A stretch of DNA of 14,889 nucleotides from DATDOO01 sp035293245 (GCA_035293245.1 DATDOO010000161.1:1-14889), one strand, 5' to 3'. Positions 1-7,969 are shown, counted from the stretch's first letter. Program-made: numbers and translations. Notes: generated by a model from the sequence alone, not told the origin.

Positions 1-616
1 CCAGAGGGCGGGAAAGCCGCGATCCATGATCAGGAGATCGTCCTGCTGCAGATGGGGCGCGAGTTGGACGAGCAAGGCGCGTTCGGCGGCGTCGAAGCGA
101 CCCAGGACGGCCTTGACCATGCGGCGGGAGGCGGTGGAAAACAGCCCCAAGGCGCGGGCCAGCACATAGGGTTGCCCGCCGACATCGGTCTGGACGCCGA
201 ATTCCGCCTGATTTTCCGGCCAAGGAGGAAGGCGCAGCGTCGTGGAATCGGTGGCCAGCAGGCGCAGGCCGCGCCAGCGGGGTTCGGGCATCAACGTTTC
301 GAGAGCAAGGAGAAGCCGGTCGTTGAGGGCCTCGAAGGCGGAAGCCTTGAGCTTTTGGCGGGCTTGGGAGAGGGCACTTTTGGTCACGGCGCGAACCGGG
401 GAGCCGGCGAGGGCGGAAAACAGCTCGTCGAGGCGCGTTTGCAGACCGCCCTTGAAGGCGCACAGCAGGAAGGAGACGAGAACGGGAAAGGTGAGGACGC
501 GCTGGCGGGTGAAGGCGGAGGGAGTGGTGCGATGTTCGGCGATGAAGTCCGGGTCGCGGAGGATTTGCGCCAGATGGGAAAGAATCGTGGCATGGAACCT
601 GCTAAGTGGCTTTCAT
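1..616 (-). pseudogene. IS4-like transposase, 5' part, apparent frameshift at its start
   Basis: The minus-strand frame from about 594 to 1 is open throughout. It encodes a protein with FHATILSHLAQ near its start, an LLATDSTTLRLPPW segment (first Asp codon at 247-249) and LLIMDRGFPALW at the window edge (Asp codon at 22-24). The TDST and MDRGF segments are the DD part of the DDE transposase signature seen in IS4-family proteins; the Glu would lie beyond the edge. This frame has no ATG. The only ATG with a Shine-Dalgarno-like AGGA, at 614-616, is one base out of frame and hits TAG after four codons. Removing one T from the TTT at 611-613 would join it to the open frame as MKPLSRFHAT. That suggests either an inactivating one-base insertion or a sequence error. 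An unusual start such as the ATT at 583-585 is the alternative. Catalytic identity is fairly certain; activity is doubtful. Confidence 0.7.
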
Positions 617-690
617 GGGATTGTCCTGTTGTTTCAAAATGTTACGGGCAAATTATACCATGAGTTGGCTTAACTTAACGGCATTGGGAT
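1..690 (-). mobile_element. IS4-family-like insertion sequence, right-hand part only
   Basis: The stretch holds the 5' part of a DDE transposase reading leftward out of the window, plus about 70 bp of upstream sequence. The outer end probably lies near 668-690, where an AT-rich tandem TTAAC motif (671-675, 675-679 area) is followed by GCATT. A TATAAT hexamer (652-657, minus strand) lies between this end and the transposase start and could be its promoter -10 box. The other end of the element is outside the window, so the terminal inverted repeats and target duplication cannot be checked. The boundary at 690 is an estimate. Confidence 0.55.
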
Positions 691-754
691 TCCATGGGGG
701 TAACCTTAAAACGTCCCCATCTCGGGAAACGCGCATGTCGGGCAAAACAAGAAG

Positions 755-787
755 CAGCCTATTTTATAGGCCGGCAGCCTTTGCTGC
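755..787 (-). terminator. possible terminator hairpins after the DUF3047 gene
   Basis: Two small stem-loops lie just downstream of the DUF3047 stop. One has arms GCAGC (774-778) and GCTGC (783-787). The other has arms GCCTAT (757-762) and ATAGGC (766-771). Read on the minus strand, the second is followed by a loosely T-rich stretch (TTCTTGTTTT). The T run is interrupted and the stems are short, so this is only a weak candidate for the end of the ftsK-side transcript. Confidence 0.3.
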
Positions 788-802
788 GCACCTGGCAACA
801 GA

Positions 803-1444
803 TCACTCCGACGCGAAATAGATGTCGCCGTAATAAGCCACCGCCTGGCCGCCGGTGTTGTCCGTGTCGGTCATCAGCGCCACGGCGTCGATCTGGCGGA
901 TGTCTTCCTTGAAATAGCGCTTGAGGTCGTCGCGGACGTTGCGCTTTTCTTCATGCCAGCGCCCGGTTTCCTCCTCCCCTGAGCGTAGTGCCAGCATGCG
1001 CACCGACTGGCCGGCGAAAGCGTTCGGCCAGGCGCTCCCCGCCGGCAGTGCACTGGCCCAGACGTAGTTGAGGGAACGGGTGCGCCAGAATGCCAGCGCG
1101 CCGCTCACGACCACGTACAAGCGGGCCGGGTAGTCGTCGCCGGATTTCGTGCGCTCATTCAGTTTGCCCAGGGTGTTTTCTGCGCGCCAGGACCAATGCA
1201 GATAAGGGGTGTTTTCCAGATCCACCGCCATTTTGCGGACCAGGCCCGAGGCGGTGCCGCGGCTTTCCGCCTTGAGCACGGCGCGACCGTCCAGTTCCAT
1301 CAAACCGTAGCGGGTTTCCCCTTGGAAAATCTTGGTTTCCCAGCCGACCAGCCGCCCTTGGGAAAATTCGCCGACCGGAATTCGCAGGCCAGCGGCGGCC
1401 ACGACGGCGGCGAAACACAGCAAAAGACAGCTCAGGCGGTACAT
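803..1444 (-). CDS. DUF3047 domain secreted protein
   Basis: A 213-residue protein with a hydrophobic N-terminus (residues 3-18) that looks like a Sec signal peptide, so it is probably periplasmic. The rest matches my recollection of the DUF3047 family: a YLHWSWR segment (81-87), DDYPARLYVVV (103-113), LNYVWA (125-130), and near the end MTDTDNTGGQ (191-200) and AYYGDIYF (203-210). The family has no established function; the conserved W, D and Y segments suggest a beta-sandwich that may bind a ligand, which is inference. The ATG at 1442-1444 follows a GGGGAG that overlaps the TAA stop of the upstream lipoprotein gene (1449-1451), so the two genes are almost certainly co-transcribed and translationally coupled. 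Confidence 0.85.
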   Translation of the reverse strand: MYRLSCLLLCFAAVVAAAGLRIPVGEFSQGRLVGWETKIFQGETRYGLMELDGRAVLKAESRGTASGLVRKMAVDLENTPYLHWSWRAENTLGKLNERTKSGDDYPARLYVVVSGALAFWRTRSLNYVWASALPAGSAWPNAFAGQSVRMLALRSGEEETGRWHEEKRNVRDDLKRYFKEDIRQIDAVALMTDTDNTGGQAVAYYGDIYFASE

Positions 1445-1448
1445 AACG

Positions 1449-2978
1449 TTACTCCCCGAAACCCGAATCCGCCGAGCTTAACAGGCCATCCAGCAGTCGG
1501 GCGTCGTCGAAATGCCTCCGGCCCAGAAAGGCGATGGCGTGGGTGCCCATTTGCCGCATCGCCCCGGCGCTGGGGACGCCCATGGGCCAGAACAGGAAGC
1601 GCTCGGGTCTTCCGCTGCCGGGCACGAGGCCATCGGGATCGAACAGGCTATGCCGCATGCCGTCGGAGGCTGGGAGCGAACGGAGTGCGTCGTAATCCTG
1701 CCAACTGTATGCGACCGCTCCGCCGGTTGGCTGGTCGGCGTATATCTTCTGGATGAAATGGGTGCCGTGGGCCAGCCGGATTACCAGGCGCGCATCGGGC
1801 TCGAATGGGCCGATGGTCTGGGGAGAGAAAATGGGCTCGGAGCCGTCTTGGGGCTGGACCACGCGAAAACCGGGGGTGGGGAACACCTGGTAGTAACAAC
1901 CGCAGGGATGGATGCTGTCGTAAACCAGAGGTTCGCCGCCGGGCACCAGGGTCACGCGCCAGATGAGGCCGTCGAAGCGGCCGGCATAGATGTCCACGGC
2001 GCCGGTCGGCGGACGAGCAGGGAACCAGACCAGGTAATTGAGCTGCAACAGCGTCCGGCCGCGAAAGCGGGTGTGGGACGGCAGGCGGTAGACGACGGGT
2101 GTTGCCGCATCGACTTGCACCTCGCCGGAAGGCCGCAGGCGGATGGCGCCGATACGGTCGTCGGCGTCGCGCGTATCCACTTCGAAAATCGGCGCGAACT
2201 GCTGGAACAACCATTCCAGCACGGGCGGCGACGGCTCCGGAATCCGCAAGGGATTGCGGGAGCCTTTGGCCAGAATGTCCGCCACCTCGGGCGCGCTTAG
2301 GAGGGAATCCTTCGGCGGCTGGTAGCGGAGCACTTTGCCCGCCACCGGCAGTTTATCCGGGGGCAAGGCAAAGCTCTGGCGCAGTTCCCGGTGCAGCCTT
2401 TCCACAGCTTGGGCGAAAACGAGTCGGGTCACGGGGTAAACGCCGACGGCCCGTTGCCAGCCGAAGTAGGAATCGGGTGCTACGGCGCGTTCCAGCAATA
2501 AATTCCGCCGCTGCGGCGACGCCAAATCCGCGGCCGCGAGTTTTGCCCCGCAGACGGCGACCGCCCGCTCCGCCGGCGCCGCTCCGGGCGCGTCGGCCTG
2601 CAATTCGAGGCGCTGTCTGGACGGAAGATTGCGCAGTTCGATTTGCCGCGCCTGGGCGTCGGTGCGCCGCAGCGCGTCCCGCCAGAAGCGGTACGCGTCG
2701 CCTTCCGGCTGATCGGTGGCGAACGAGGCGAGAAAGCGGGTCGTGCGCAATTGGGGAAAGCCGGCGATCCGCGCCGCGCCCGCGTCGGCGACGCCGGACA
2801 GGGCGACCAGCCGATCCATCTTTTCCAGGAAGCGATAGCAGGAGAGGGACTCGGGGTCGGGACTGGGCTCCGTTTTGAACGTCGCGCAGCCTGAAAGCAG
2901 CACCAGGAGAGCAGCCGACAACAGGGTGCGCGGCTTCATGGTCCGAGCAATCCGGCTCGCGTCCCCTCGGTTTTTCAT
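1449..2978 (-). CDS. uncharacterised lipoprotein
   Basis: A 509-residue protein that I do not recognise as a named family. It carries a clear lipoprotein signal: positive residues, a run of Leu and Ala, then the lipobox LLSGC with Cys31 as the lipidated residue, so it is likely membrane-anchored in the periplasm. The mature part has no transmembrane segment. It has a paired-Cys segment HPCGCYYQVFP in its middle and ends with an apparent enzyme-like stretch GTHAIAFLGRRHFDD, but no motif allows a functional call. The ATG at 2978 has a good GGAGG seven bases upstream. An internal ATG at 2939 (residue 14) gives a more typical short signal peptide but lacks a Shine-Dalgarno sequence. The gene lies 54 bp after ftsK and directly before the DUF3047 gene, in the position often held by lolA. 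Confidence 0.75.
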   Translation of the reverse strand: MKNRGDASRIARTMKPRTLLSAALLVLLSGCATFKTEPSPDPESLSCYRFLEKMDRLVALSGVADAGAARIAGFPQLRTTRFLASFATDQPEGDAYRFWRDALRRTDAQARQIELRNLPSRQRLELQADAPGAAPAERAVAVCGAKLAAADLASPQRRNLLLERAVAPDSYFGWQRAVGVYPVTRLVFAQAVERLHRELRQSFALPPDKLPVAGKVLRYQPPKDSLLSAPEVADILAKGSRNPLRIPEPSPPVLEWLFQQFAPIFEVDTRDADDRIGAIRLRPSGEVQVDAATPVVYRLPSHTRFRGRTLLQLNYLVWFPARPPTGAVDIYAGRFDGLIWRVTLVPGGEPLVYDSIHPCGCYYQVFPTPGFRVVQPQDGSEPIFSPQTIGPFEPDARLVIRLAHGTHFIQKIYADQPTGGAVAYSWQDYDALRSLPASDGMRHSLFDPDGLVPGSGRPERFLFWPMGVPSAGAMRQMGTHAIAFLGRRHFDDARLLDGLLSSADSGFGE

Positions 2979-3032
2979 GCCCGGCCCTCCATAAGGGATT
3001 GCCCCTACCGGATTAGACCACCCGATTCACCT

Positions 3033-5357
3033 TCATAGTTCCGGCGGCGGCGGGGCCAGCACCACGCGATTGCCGTTGTGCTCGGCCGGGCCGACGACGC
3101 CGGCGCGTTCCATGATTTCGATCATGCGCGCGGCGCGGTTGTAGCCGACTTTCAGGCGGCGCTGTACGCTGGAGATGGACGCCTTGCGGCTTTCGGTGAC
3201 GAAGCGCACCGCGTCGTCGTACAAAGGATCGCTCTCGCCGTCCTCGTCCTCCGAGCCGCCGCCTCCGGAAAATCCGTTGGTGCCGCCGCCGTCCTCGGAG
3301 AACTGGGTGATTTCCTTCAGGTAGTTGGCCGGGCCGGTGAGCTTGAGGAATTCCACCACCCGGTGCACTTCCGCGTCGGAGACGAAGGAGCCGTGCACGC
3401 GCACCGGCAGACCCGTTCCCGGCGGCAGGAACAGCATGTCGCCGTTGCCAAGCAAGGCTTCGGCGCCGCCCTGGTCGATGATGGTGCGCGAGTCGATCTT
3501 GGACGAGACTTGAAAGGCCACGCGGGTGGGGATGTTAGCCTTGATGAGGCCGGTGATGACGTCCACCGAGGGCCGCTGGGTGGCCAGGATCAGGTGCACG
3601 CCGGCGGCGCGGGCTTTCTGCGCCAGGCGGGCGATAAGTTCCTCCACCTTCTTGCCGACGATCATCATCATGTCGGCCAGTTCGTCGATGACGATGACGA
3701 TGTAGGGCAGTGGCCCCAAGGTAGGAACTTCCCCGTTTTCGTCGAACAGTTCGTCCGGCTTGACCATGGGGTTGCGCAGCGGCTTGCCGCCGGCTTCGGC
3801 GTTCAGCACCTTTTCGTTGTAGCCGCCGATGTTGCGCACCCCCAGCATGGACATGAGCTTGTAGCGCCGTTCCATTTCCGCCACGCACCAGCGCAGGGCG
3901 TTGGCGGCTTCCTTCATGTCCGTGACCACCGGGGTCAGAAGATGCGGGATACCTTCATACACCGACAGCTCCAGCATCTTGGGGTCGATCATGATCAGGC
4001 GGATTTCCTCGGGAGTGGCCTTGTAGAGAAGGCTGAGGATCATGACGTTGACCGCCACCGACTTGCCCGAGCCGGTGGTGCCCGCCACCAGCAAGTGCGG
4101 CATTTTGGCCAGATTGGCGGCGATGGGCCGGCCGGAAATGTCCTTGCCCAAGACCAGGGTCAGGGGCGATTCGGCGTCGGCATAAGCCCCGGAGGCCAGC
4201 ACCTCGCGCAGCAGCACCAGTTCCCGCTCCTGGTTGGGAATCTCGATGCCGACGAAGGACTTGCCGGGGATGATCTCCACGATGCGCACACTCGGCACCA
4301 ACAGGGCGCGCGCCAAGTCCTTGGCCAGGCCGCTGATGCGGCTGCCCTTGATGCCAGCGGCGGGCTGGATTTCGAAGCGGGTGATGACCGGGCCGGGGTG
4401 GATTTCCTGGACCTTGGCGTCCACGCCGAAATCCTTGAGGATGGTTTCCAGCAGCTTGGCCATGTTCTGCAGGTCGTCGCCGGAATAGGACTGGATGCGC
4501 GGTTTGGAGTCGTTGAGCAATTCGAGCGCCGGCAGCTCGCCGCTGCTGGCGGCGGGCAGGCGGTAGGACAACGCATTGGCCGTGTCGTCGTCCTCTTCTT
4601 CCAGCCCGGTGGTCAAGGCGGGGACGGTCGGCGCGGCCTCGAAGCGCGGTGCGACGCGTTCGGCGCGCCGCACGGGAAGATTCGGCGCTGGAGCGACGGA
4701 CGGTGGCGGGGCGGAAACGGGGTGGGAGGAAAGCGGGCGCGCTTTTCCCGCCAGGAGCCTGAAACAGGAAAGGGCCATTTCCCCCACCCAGTCCACCATT
4801 TTGAGCCAGGATATGCCGGTGAACAGCGTCAGTCCTCCCACCAGCGCGGCGGCGAGCAAAATCCGCGTGCCGCTGGTGCCGATGGTTTCGAGCAGCGCCT
4901 CCGCAGCCAGTTCGCCGAAAATCCCGCCGCTGCCGCCCGGCAGGGGCAGGGGCGTGCGGGGGGCGAGCATCTGCACAAAAGCCGTGGACGCCAACAGGGC
5001 GACCAAGGCGCCGGCCAGGCGCAGGCCCGTTCCGGCGAAGGGCGAGGTGGAAGGCCTGTTGCGCCACACGCGCCATCCCTGCCAGGCGGCCAGGACGGGC
5101 AAGAGATAGGCGGACAGCCCGATCAGGTACAGACAAACGTCGGCCAGCCAGGCGCCGATTGCGCCGCCGCCGTTCTGGATGGCGTCGTCGCCGCCGCTGT
5201 GCGACCAGCCGCCGTCGGCATCGCTGTATGTGGCCAGGGAAAGCAGCAGGTAAAGGGCGAGGGCCAGATAGCCGAGGAAAGCCAGTTCCCGCAGCCCGCG
5301 GGCCAGGAAGTTGTCGTCGTCCAGGGTGCTGGCGGCGTCTTTGTCCAGTGAAGCCAA
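3033..5357 (-). CDS. ftsK: DNA translocase FtsK
   Basis: FtsK is the septal DNA pump that segregates chromosome termini and activates XerCD recombination at dif. With the TTG start at 5357 the protein has 774 residues, normal for shorter gammaproteobacterial FtsK. Four membrane segments lie at about 25-43, 70-92, 112-130 and 165-184, then a short Pro/Ala-rich linker instead of the very long one of E. coli. The alpha domain follows (DDLQNMAKLLETILKDFGV onward), then Walker A GTTGSGKS (426-433, Lys432), Walker B IVIVIDELAD (Asp558), the ATQRPSVDVITG segment, and a C-terminal winged-helix gamma domain (about 710-774) that would read KOPS sites. The open frame extends to 5759, but its first part overlaps vapC in another frame and does not look like FtsK. 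No ATG is available. TTG at 5390 or GTG at 5432 are alternatives; the GTG falls inside the proposed promoter. None has a clear ribosome binding site. Confidence 0.95.
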   Translation of the reverse strand: MASLDKDAASTLDDDNFLARGLRELAFLGYLALALYLLLSLATYSDADGGWSHSGGDDAIQNGGGAIGAWLADVCLYLIGLSAYLLPVLAAWQGWRVWRNRPSTSPFAGTGLRLAGALVALLASTAFVQMLAPRTPLPLPGGSGGIFGELAAEALLETIGTSGTRILLAAALVGGLTLFTGISWLKMVDWVGEMALSCFRLLAGKARPLSSHPVSAPPPSVAPAPNLPVRRAERVAPRFEAAPTVPALTTGLEEEDDDTANALSYRLPAASSGELPALELLNDSKPRIQSYSGDDLQNMAKLLETILKDFGVDAKVQEIHPGPVITRFEIQPAAGIKGSRISGLAKDLARALLVPSVRIVEIIPGKSFVGIEIPNQERELVLLREVLASGAYADAESPLTLVLGKDISGRPIAANLAKMPHLLVAGTTGSGKSVAVNVMILSLLYKATPEEIRLIMIDPKMLELSVYEGIPHLLTPVVTDMKEAANALRWCVAEMERRYKLMSMLGVRNIGGYNEKVLNAEAGGKPLRNPMVKPDELFDENGEVPTLGPLPYIVIVIDELADMMMIVGKKVEELIARLAQKARAAGVHLILATQRPSVDVITGLIKANIPTRVAFQVSSKIDSRTIIDQGGAEALLGNGDMLFLPPGTGLPVRVHGSFVSDAEVHRVVEFLKLTGPANYLKEITQFSEDGGGTNGFSGGGGSEDEDGESDPLYDDAVRFVTESRKASISSVQRRLKVGYNRAARMIEIMERAGVVGPAEHNGNRVVLAPPPPEL

Positions 5358-5423
5358 TATATCAACCGATAGGGAGTTAAGTCGCGTCAAATCAATGATT
5401 TGACTGGATGTGATCGGGCCTGA

Positions 5424-5452
5424 ATCATACACTTTACGAAGCGGACTGTCAT
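5424..5452 (-). promoter_or_regulatory. candidate sigma-70 promoter for ftsK
   Basis: On the minus strand, ATGACA (5447-5452, five of six matches to TTGACA) is separated by 17 bp from TATGAT (5424-5429, five of six matches to TATAAT). Transcription would start near 5417, downstream of vapC and upstream of both TTG candidates for ftsK. This would let ftsK be expressed independently of the toxin-antitoxin genes and argues against the GTG at 5432 as its start. Confidence 0.5.
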
Positions 5453-5500
5453 CGCCGGCTATGCGGGTGTGCCTTGTTTCGCCTAATGAACAGTCTGGGT

Positions 5501-5881
5501 TCAAGCGGCAATCACCCCGTTCAAGCCCAAGGCGAGCATGGCGGCGTCGCGGGTCAGGAGCGGGATGCCTTCGGCTTGTCCTTGGGCGATCAGCAAGCGG
5601 TCGAAGGGATCGTTGTGCGGACAGGACAGGCGGCGCGTCGCTTCGATGTGGCGCGGCAGAATCGACAGCAAAATGAAGCCTTGCGCTTCCAGGCTTTCGG
5701 CGATGGAGTCCTCCGGCAAGGGCAGCTTTCCCTTGGCGTTTTTGAGCGTCATTTCCCACAGACTGGCGACGCTGACGACGATTTCATCGCGCGCGATGAT
5801 CTCCTGCGTGCTTTCGCCAAGGCGCTCGTCCGCCGTCATCCACCAATAGATCAGATGCGTGTCGAGCAGATAGCGCTTCAA
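5501..5881 (-). CDS. vapC: PIN-domain toxin, VapC type
   Basis: A 126-residue PIN-domain protein, by family an Mg-dependent ribonuclease that acts as the toxin of a VapBC pair. It begins LKRYLLDTHLIYWW with the first metal-binding Asp. It continues with SVASLWEMTLK (conserved Glu), then HNDPFDRLLIAQ and LLTRDAAM carrying further acidic residues, which is the complete set expected of an active PIN domain. The frame stays open upstream to 6118, but the extra N-terminus is the antitoxin gene read in another frame and is discarded. The chosen start is TTG at 5879-5881, which overlaps the antitoxin stop TGA (5878-5880) and implies translational coupling. The protein resembles the subgroup partnered with Phd/YefM-like antitoxins. 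Confidence 0.9.
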   Translation of the reverse strand: MKRYLLDTHLIYWWMTADERLGESTQEIIARDEIVVSVASLWEMTLKNAKGKLPLPEDSIAESLEAQGFILLSILPRHIEATRRLSCPHNDPFDRLLIAQGQAEGIPLLTRDAAMLALGLNGVIAA

Positions 5882-6123
5882 ACCGGATCGTCCCCGGTCA
5901 GTTCGTCGCCAATGGCGGCGTTGAGGGAAGGGCTGTCCCAATCGTCCGGTGCCTTGGGTAGAGAACTCCAGGCTCCGGGTTTGCGGAACGGATGTTTTGG
6001 GGCGATCCTGACCAGCCGGACGACGGGAACGCCATGGTTGGCGATCACGACATCCTCTCCGTCCAACGCCGCCTTGACCAGGCGGGAAAGCTGGCTTTTG
6101 GCTTCGAGCATGTTGCATTGCAT
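5878..6123 (-). CDS. vapB: Phd/YefM-type antitoxin of the VapC pair
   Basis: An 81-residue protein that begins MQCNMLEAKSQLSRLVKAAL and continues DVVIANHGVPVVRLVRI, the typical Phd/YefM-fold DNA-binding N-terminus with the KSQLSRL segment. Its C-terminal part (PDDWDSPSLNAAIGDEL) is the region that in this family wraps around and blocks the toxin active site. The ATG at 6123 is preferred, with a weak GGGA upstream; a TTG two codons earlier (6129) is possible. It immediately precedes and overlaps the toxin gene. By family it should repress its own promoter in the 6124-6262 region, but I find no convincing operator there. The symbol is by analogy, since Phd-type antitoxins of VapC are named inconsistently. 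Confidence 0.87.
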   Translation of the reverse strand: MQCNMLEAKSQLSRLVKAALDGEDVVIANHGVPVVRLVRIAPKHPFRKPGAWSSLPKAPDDWDSPSLNAAIGDELTGDDPV

Positions 6124-6198
6124 GTTCAATTCCCGGGTAAGTTCTACGGTATCGCCGCCATGTTAAATTATTCTGGCTAAGCTGGCCAAGGCAGGAGC

Positions 6199-6227
6199 TT
6201 TACGCCGCTTTTCCCGCTCGCCATACT
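6199..6227 (+). promoter_or_regulatory. weak candidate promoter for trxB
   Basis: TTTACG (6199-6204) and CATACT (6222-6227) are separated by 17 bp and each matches the sigma-70 consensus at four of six positions. They lie 36 bp before the trxB ATG in the divergent region shared with the antitoxin gene. The assignment is tentative. Confidence 0.3.
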
Positions 6228-6262
6228 TTAGCCATTTCCTATCCGCCGGAGTTCACGCACCC

Positions 6263-7225
6263 ATGCCCACCGCCAAACGCTGCCGTCTGCTCATCCTCGG
6301 CTCCGGCCCCGCCGGATACACCGCCGCCGTGTACGCCGCGCGGGCCAATCTCAATCCGGTGCTCGTCACCGGCATCGAACAGGGCGGCCAGCTCATGACC
6401 ACCACCGACGTGGACAACTGGCCGGGCGATGCCGAAGGCGTGCAGGGCCCCGAGCTGATGCAGCGCATGCTGCAGCATGCGGAGCGCTTCAATACCGAGG
6501 TGGTTTTCGATCACATCCACACCGCCGACCTCAGCCGGCGGCCATTCACCCTCACGGGCGATGCCGGCGTTTACACCTGCGACGCGCTGATCATCGCCAC
6601 CGGCGCTTCGGCCAAATACCTCGGCTTGCCCTCGGAAGAAGCCTTCAAGGGCCGCGGCGTTTCCGCCTGCGCTACCTGCGACGGCTTTTTCTACAAGGGC
6701 AAGAACGTGGCGGTCGTCGGCGGCGGCAACACCGCGGTGGAGGAAGCCCTGTACCTCTCCAACATCGCCGCCCACGTCACCATCGTGCACCGGCGCGACA
6801 AGTTCCGGTCCGAGAAGATCCTCTCCGACAAGCTGATCGAGCGCTCCCGGAGCGGCAACGTCAGCATCGAGTGGAACCACGCCCTGGATGAAGTGCTGGG
6901 TGACGCGTCGGGCGTGACCGGCATCCGCATCAAGAGCACGCAGGACGGTTCCAGCAAGGACATCGACCTGCACGGCGTGTTCATCGCCATCGGCCATTCA
7001 CCCAACACATCGCTGTTCGACGGCCAGCTCGACATGAAGAACGGCTATCTCATCGTCAAGGGCGGCGGAGAAGGCAACGCCACCGCCGCCAGCATTCCCG
7101 GCGTGTTTGCCGCCGGCGACGTGGCCGATCCCATCTACCGCCAGGCCGTCACTTCCGCCGGTACCGGCTGCATGGCGGCGCTGGATGCGGAGCGCTATCT
7201 CGACCAGTTGGAAGCATCGCACTGA
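6263..7225 (+). CDS. trxB: thioredoxin-disulfide reductase
   Basis: A cytoplasmic FAD enzyme that passes electrons from NADPH to thioredoxin. The 320-residue length is normal for the low-molecular-weight bacterial type. FAD-binding GSGPAG is at 13-18, the redox-active CATC at 136-139 (both cysteines present), the NADPH-binding GGGNTA at 153-158 with the HRRDKFR segment at 176-182, and the second FAD motif FAAGDVAD near the C-terminus with RQAVTSAGTGCMAAL following. The ATG at 6263 has a GGAG about 11 bases upstream. It is divergent from the toxin-antitoxin pair and ftsK, and its stop overlaps the start proposed for aat, so the two form an operon, as in Pseudomonas. Confidence 0.97.
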   Translation: MPTAKRCRLLILGSGPAGYTAAVYAARANLNPVLVTGIEQGGQLMTTTDVDNWPGDAEGVQGPELMQRMLQHAERFNTEVVFDHIHTADLSRRPFTLTGDAGVYTCDALIIATGASAKYLGLPSEEAFKGRGVSACATCDGFFYKGKNVAVVGGGNTAVEEALYLSNIAAHVTIVHRRDKFRSEKILSDKLIERSRSGNVSIEWNHALDEVLGDASGVTGIRIKSTQDGSSKDIDLHGVFIAIGHSPNTSLFDGQLDMKNGYLIVKGGGEGNATAASIPGVFAAGDVADPIYRQAVTSAGTGCMAALDAERYLDQLEASH

Positions 7226-7956
7226 GCGGATCGGGTTCCAGCGGGCCGGGGCTGCTGACGGTTCTCGACCCGCGCCGTCCCGGACAGCCTTTCCCGCCGC
7301 TGGAACAGGCGCTGGCGGAGCCTAACGGCCTGCTGGCGCTGGGCGGCGATCTCTCTCCCCGGCGGCTGCTGGCCGCCTATCGCCACGGCGTTTTCCCCTG
7401 GTACGACGCCGGGCAGCCCATTCTCTGGTGGTCGCCTGATCCGCGCCTGGTGCTGTTCCCGGATGACGTGAGGGTTTCCCGCAGCCTGGCGAAAGTCCTG
7501 CGGCGCGACAACTACCAATTCAGCTTCGACCGGGCTTTTCCCGCCGTCATCGACGCCTGCGCCGCGCCGCGCGAGGGCGAGCGCGGCACCTGGATCACCC
7601 CGGCCATGCGCGCGGCCTATATCGAGTTGCACGGGCTCGGCCATGCGCATTCCGCGGAAATCTGGATGGACGGGCGGTTGGCCGGCGGTTTGTACGGCGT
7701 CGCCCTGGGGCGGGTGTTTTTCGGCGAGTCCATGTTCCACCGGGTCAGCAACGCCTCCAAGCTGGCTTTCGTCCTCATGGTGCATCTCCTGCGCGAGTGG
7801 AATTACGCGCTGATCGACTGCCAGGTTCACACCGCTCACCTGCAAACCCTGGGGGCGCGGGAGATTGCGCGTGAGGAGTTTGCCCGTCTTTTGGATGTGT
7901 ATGGCGACGAAAGTGCCTGTGAAGTGGCGTGGCGACCCCTGACGCGGGAGGCTTGA
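7222..7956 (+). CDS. aat: leucyl/phenylalanyl-tRNA-protein transferase
   Basis: Aat transfers Leu or Phe from aminoacyl-tRNA to N-terminal Lys or Arg of proteins, making them N-end-rule substrates for ClpS/ClpAP. Family signatures run through the frame: LDPRRPGQPFPPLEQAL, GGDLSPRRLLAAYRHGVFPW, WWSPDPRLVLFP, TWITPAMRAAYIELHGLGHA, GGLYGVALGRVFFGESMF and DCQVHTAHLQTLGAR. The protein is therefore complete and intact. No ATG, GTG or TTG occurs in frame before residue 77. The start must be CTG or another rare codon: CTG at 7222 overlaps the trxB TGA (CTGA) and follows GGAAG at a fair distance, giving 244 residues. CTG at 7252 or 7255 would give about 233 and match the usual N-terminus better. The GTG at 7450 would delete conserved motifs and is not credible. 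Confidence 0.93.
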   Translation: MSGSGSSGPGLLTVLDPRRPGQPFPPLEQALAEPNGLLALGGDLSPRRLLAAYRHGVFPWYDAGQPILWWSPDPRLVLFPDDVRVSRSLAKVLRRDNYQFSFDRAFPAVIDACAAPREGERGTWITPAMRAAYIELHGLGHAHSAEIWMDGRLAGGLYGVALGRVFFGESMFHRVSNASKLAFVLMVHLLREWNYALIDCQVHTAHLQTLGAREIAREEFARLLDVYGDESACEVAWRPLTREA

Positions 7957-7969
7957 GAGCGAAAAAAGC

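Noticed and set aside
52..673. Two overlapping plus-strand open frames
   Set aside because: They are opposite to the transposase frame, which carries TDST and MDRGF motifs. Their products show no recognisable domain.
2099..2894. Plus-strand open frames opposite the lipoprotein gene
   Set aside because: They are antisense to a frame with a clear lipobox and ribosome binding site; the products are Arg/Pro/Ala-rich without motifs.
3078..5351. 757-codon open frame on the plus strand
   Set aside because: It is antisense to ftsK, whose motifs are complete. High GC keeps the opposite frame open; the product is low-complexity Gly/Ala/His/Asp-rich with no family features.
5358..5759. Long N-terminal extension of FtsK
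   Set aside because: It overlaps vapC in another frame, is rich in Arg/Pro/His unlike FtsK, and begins upstream of the candidate promoter.
6130..6262. Palindromic operator for the antitoxin
   Set aside because: The TGGCTAAGCTGGCCA stretch near 6174-6188 is only imperfectly symmetric and no second site was found.
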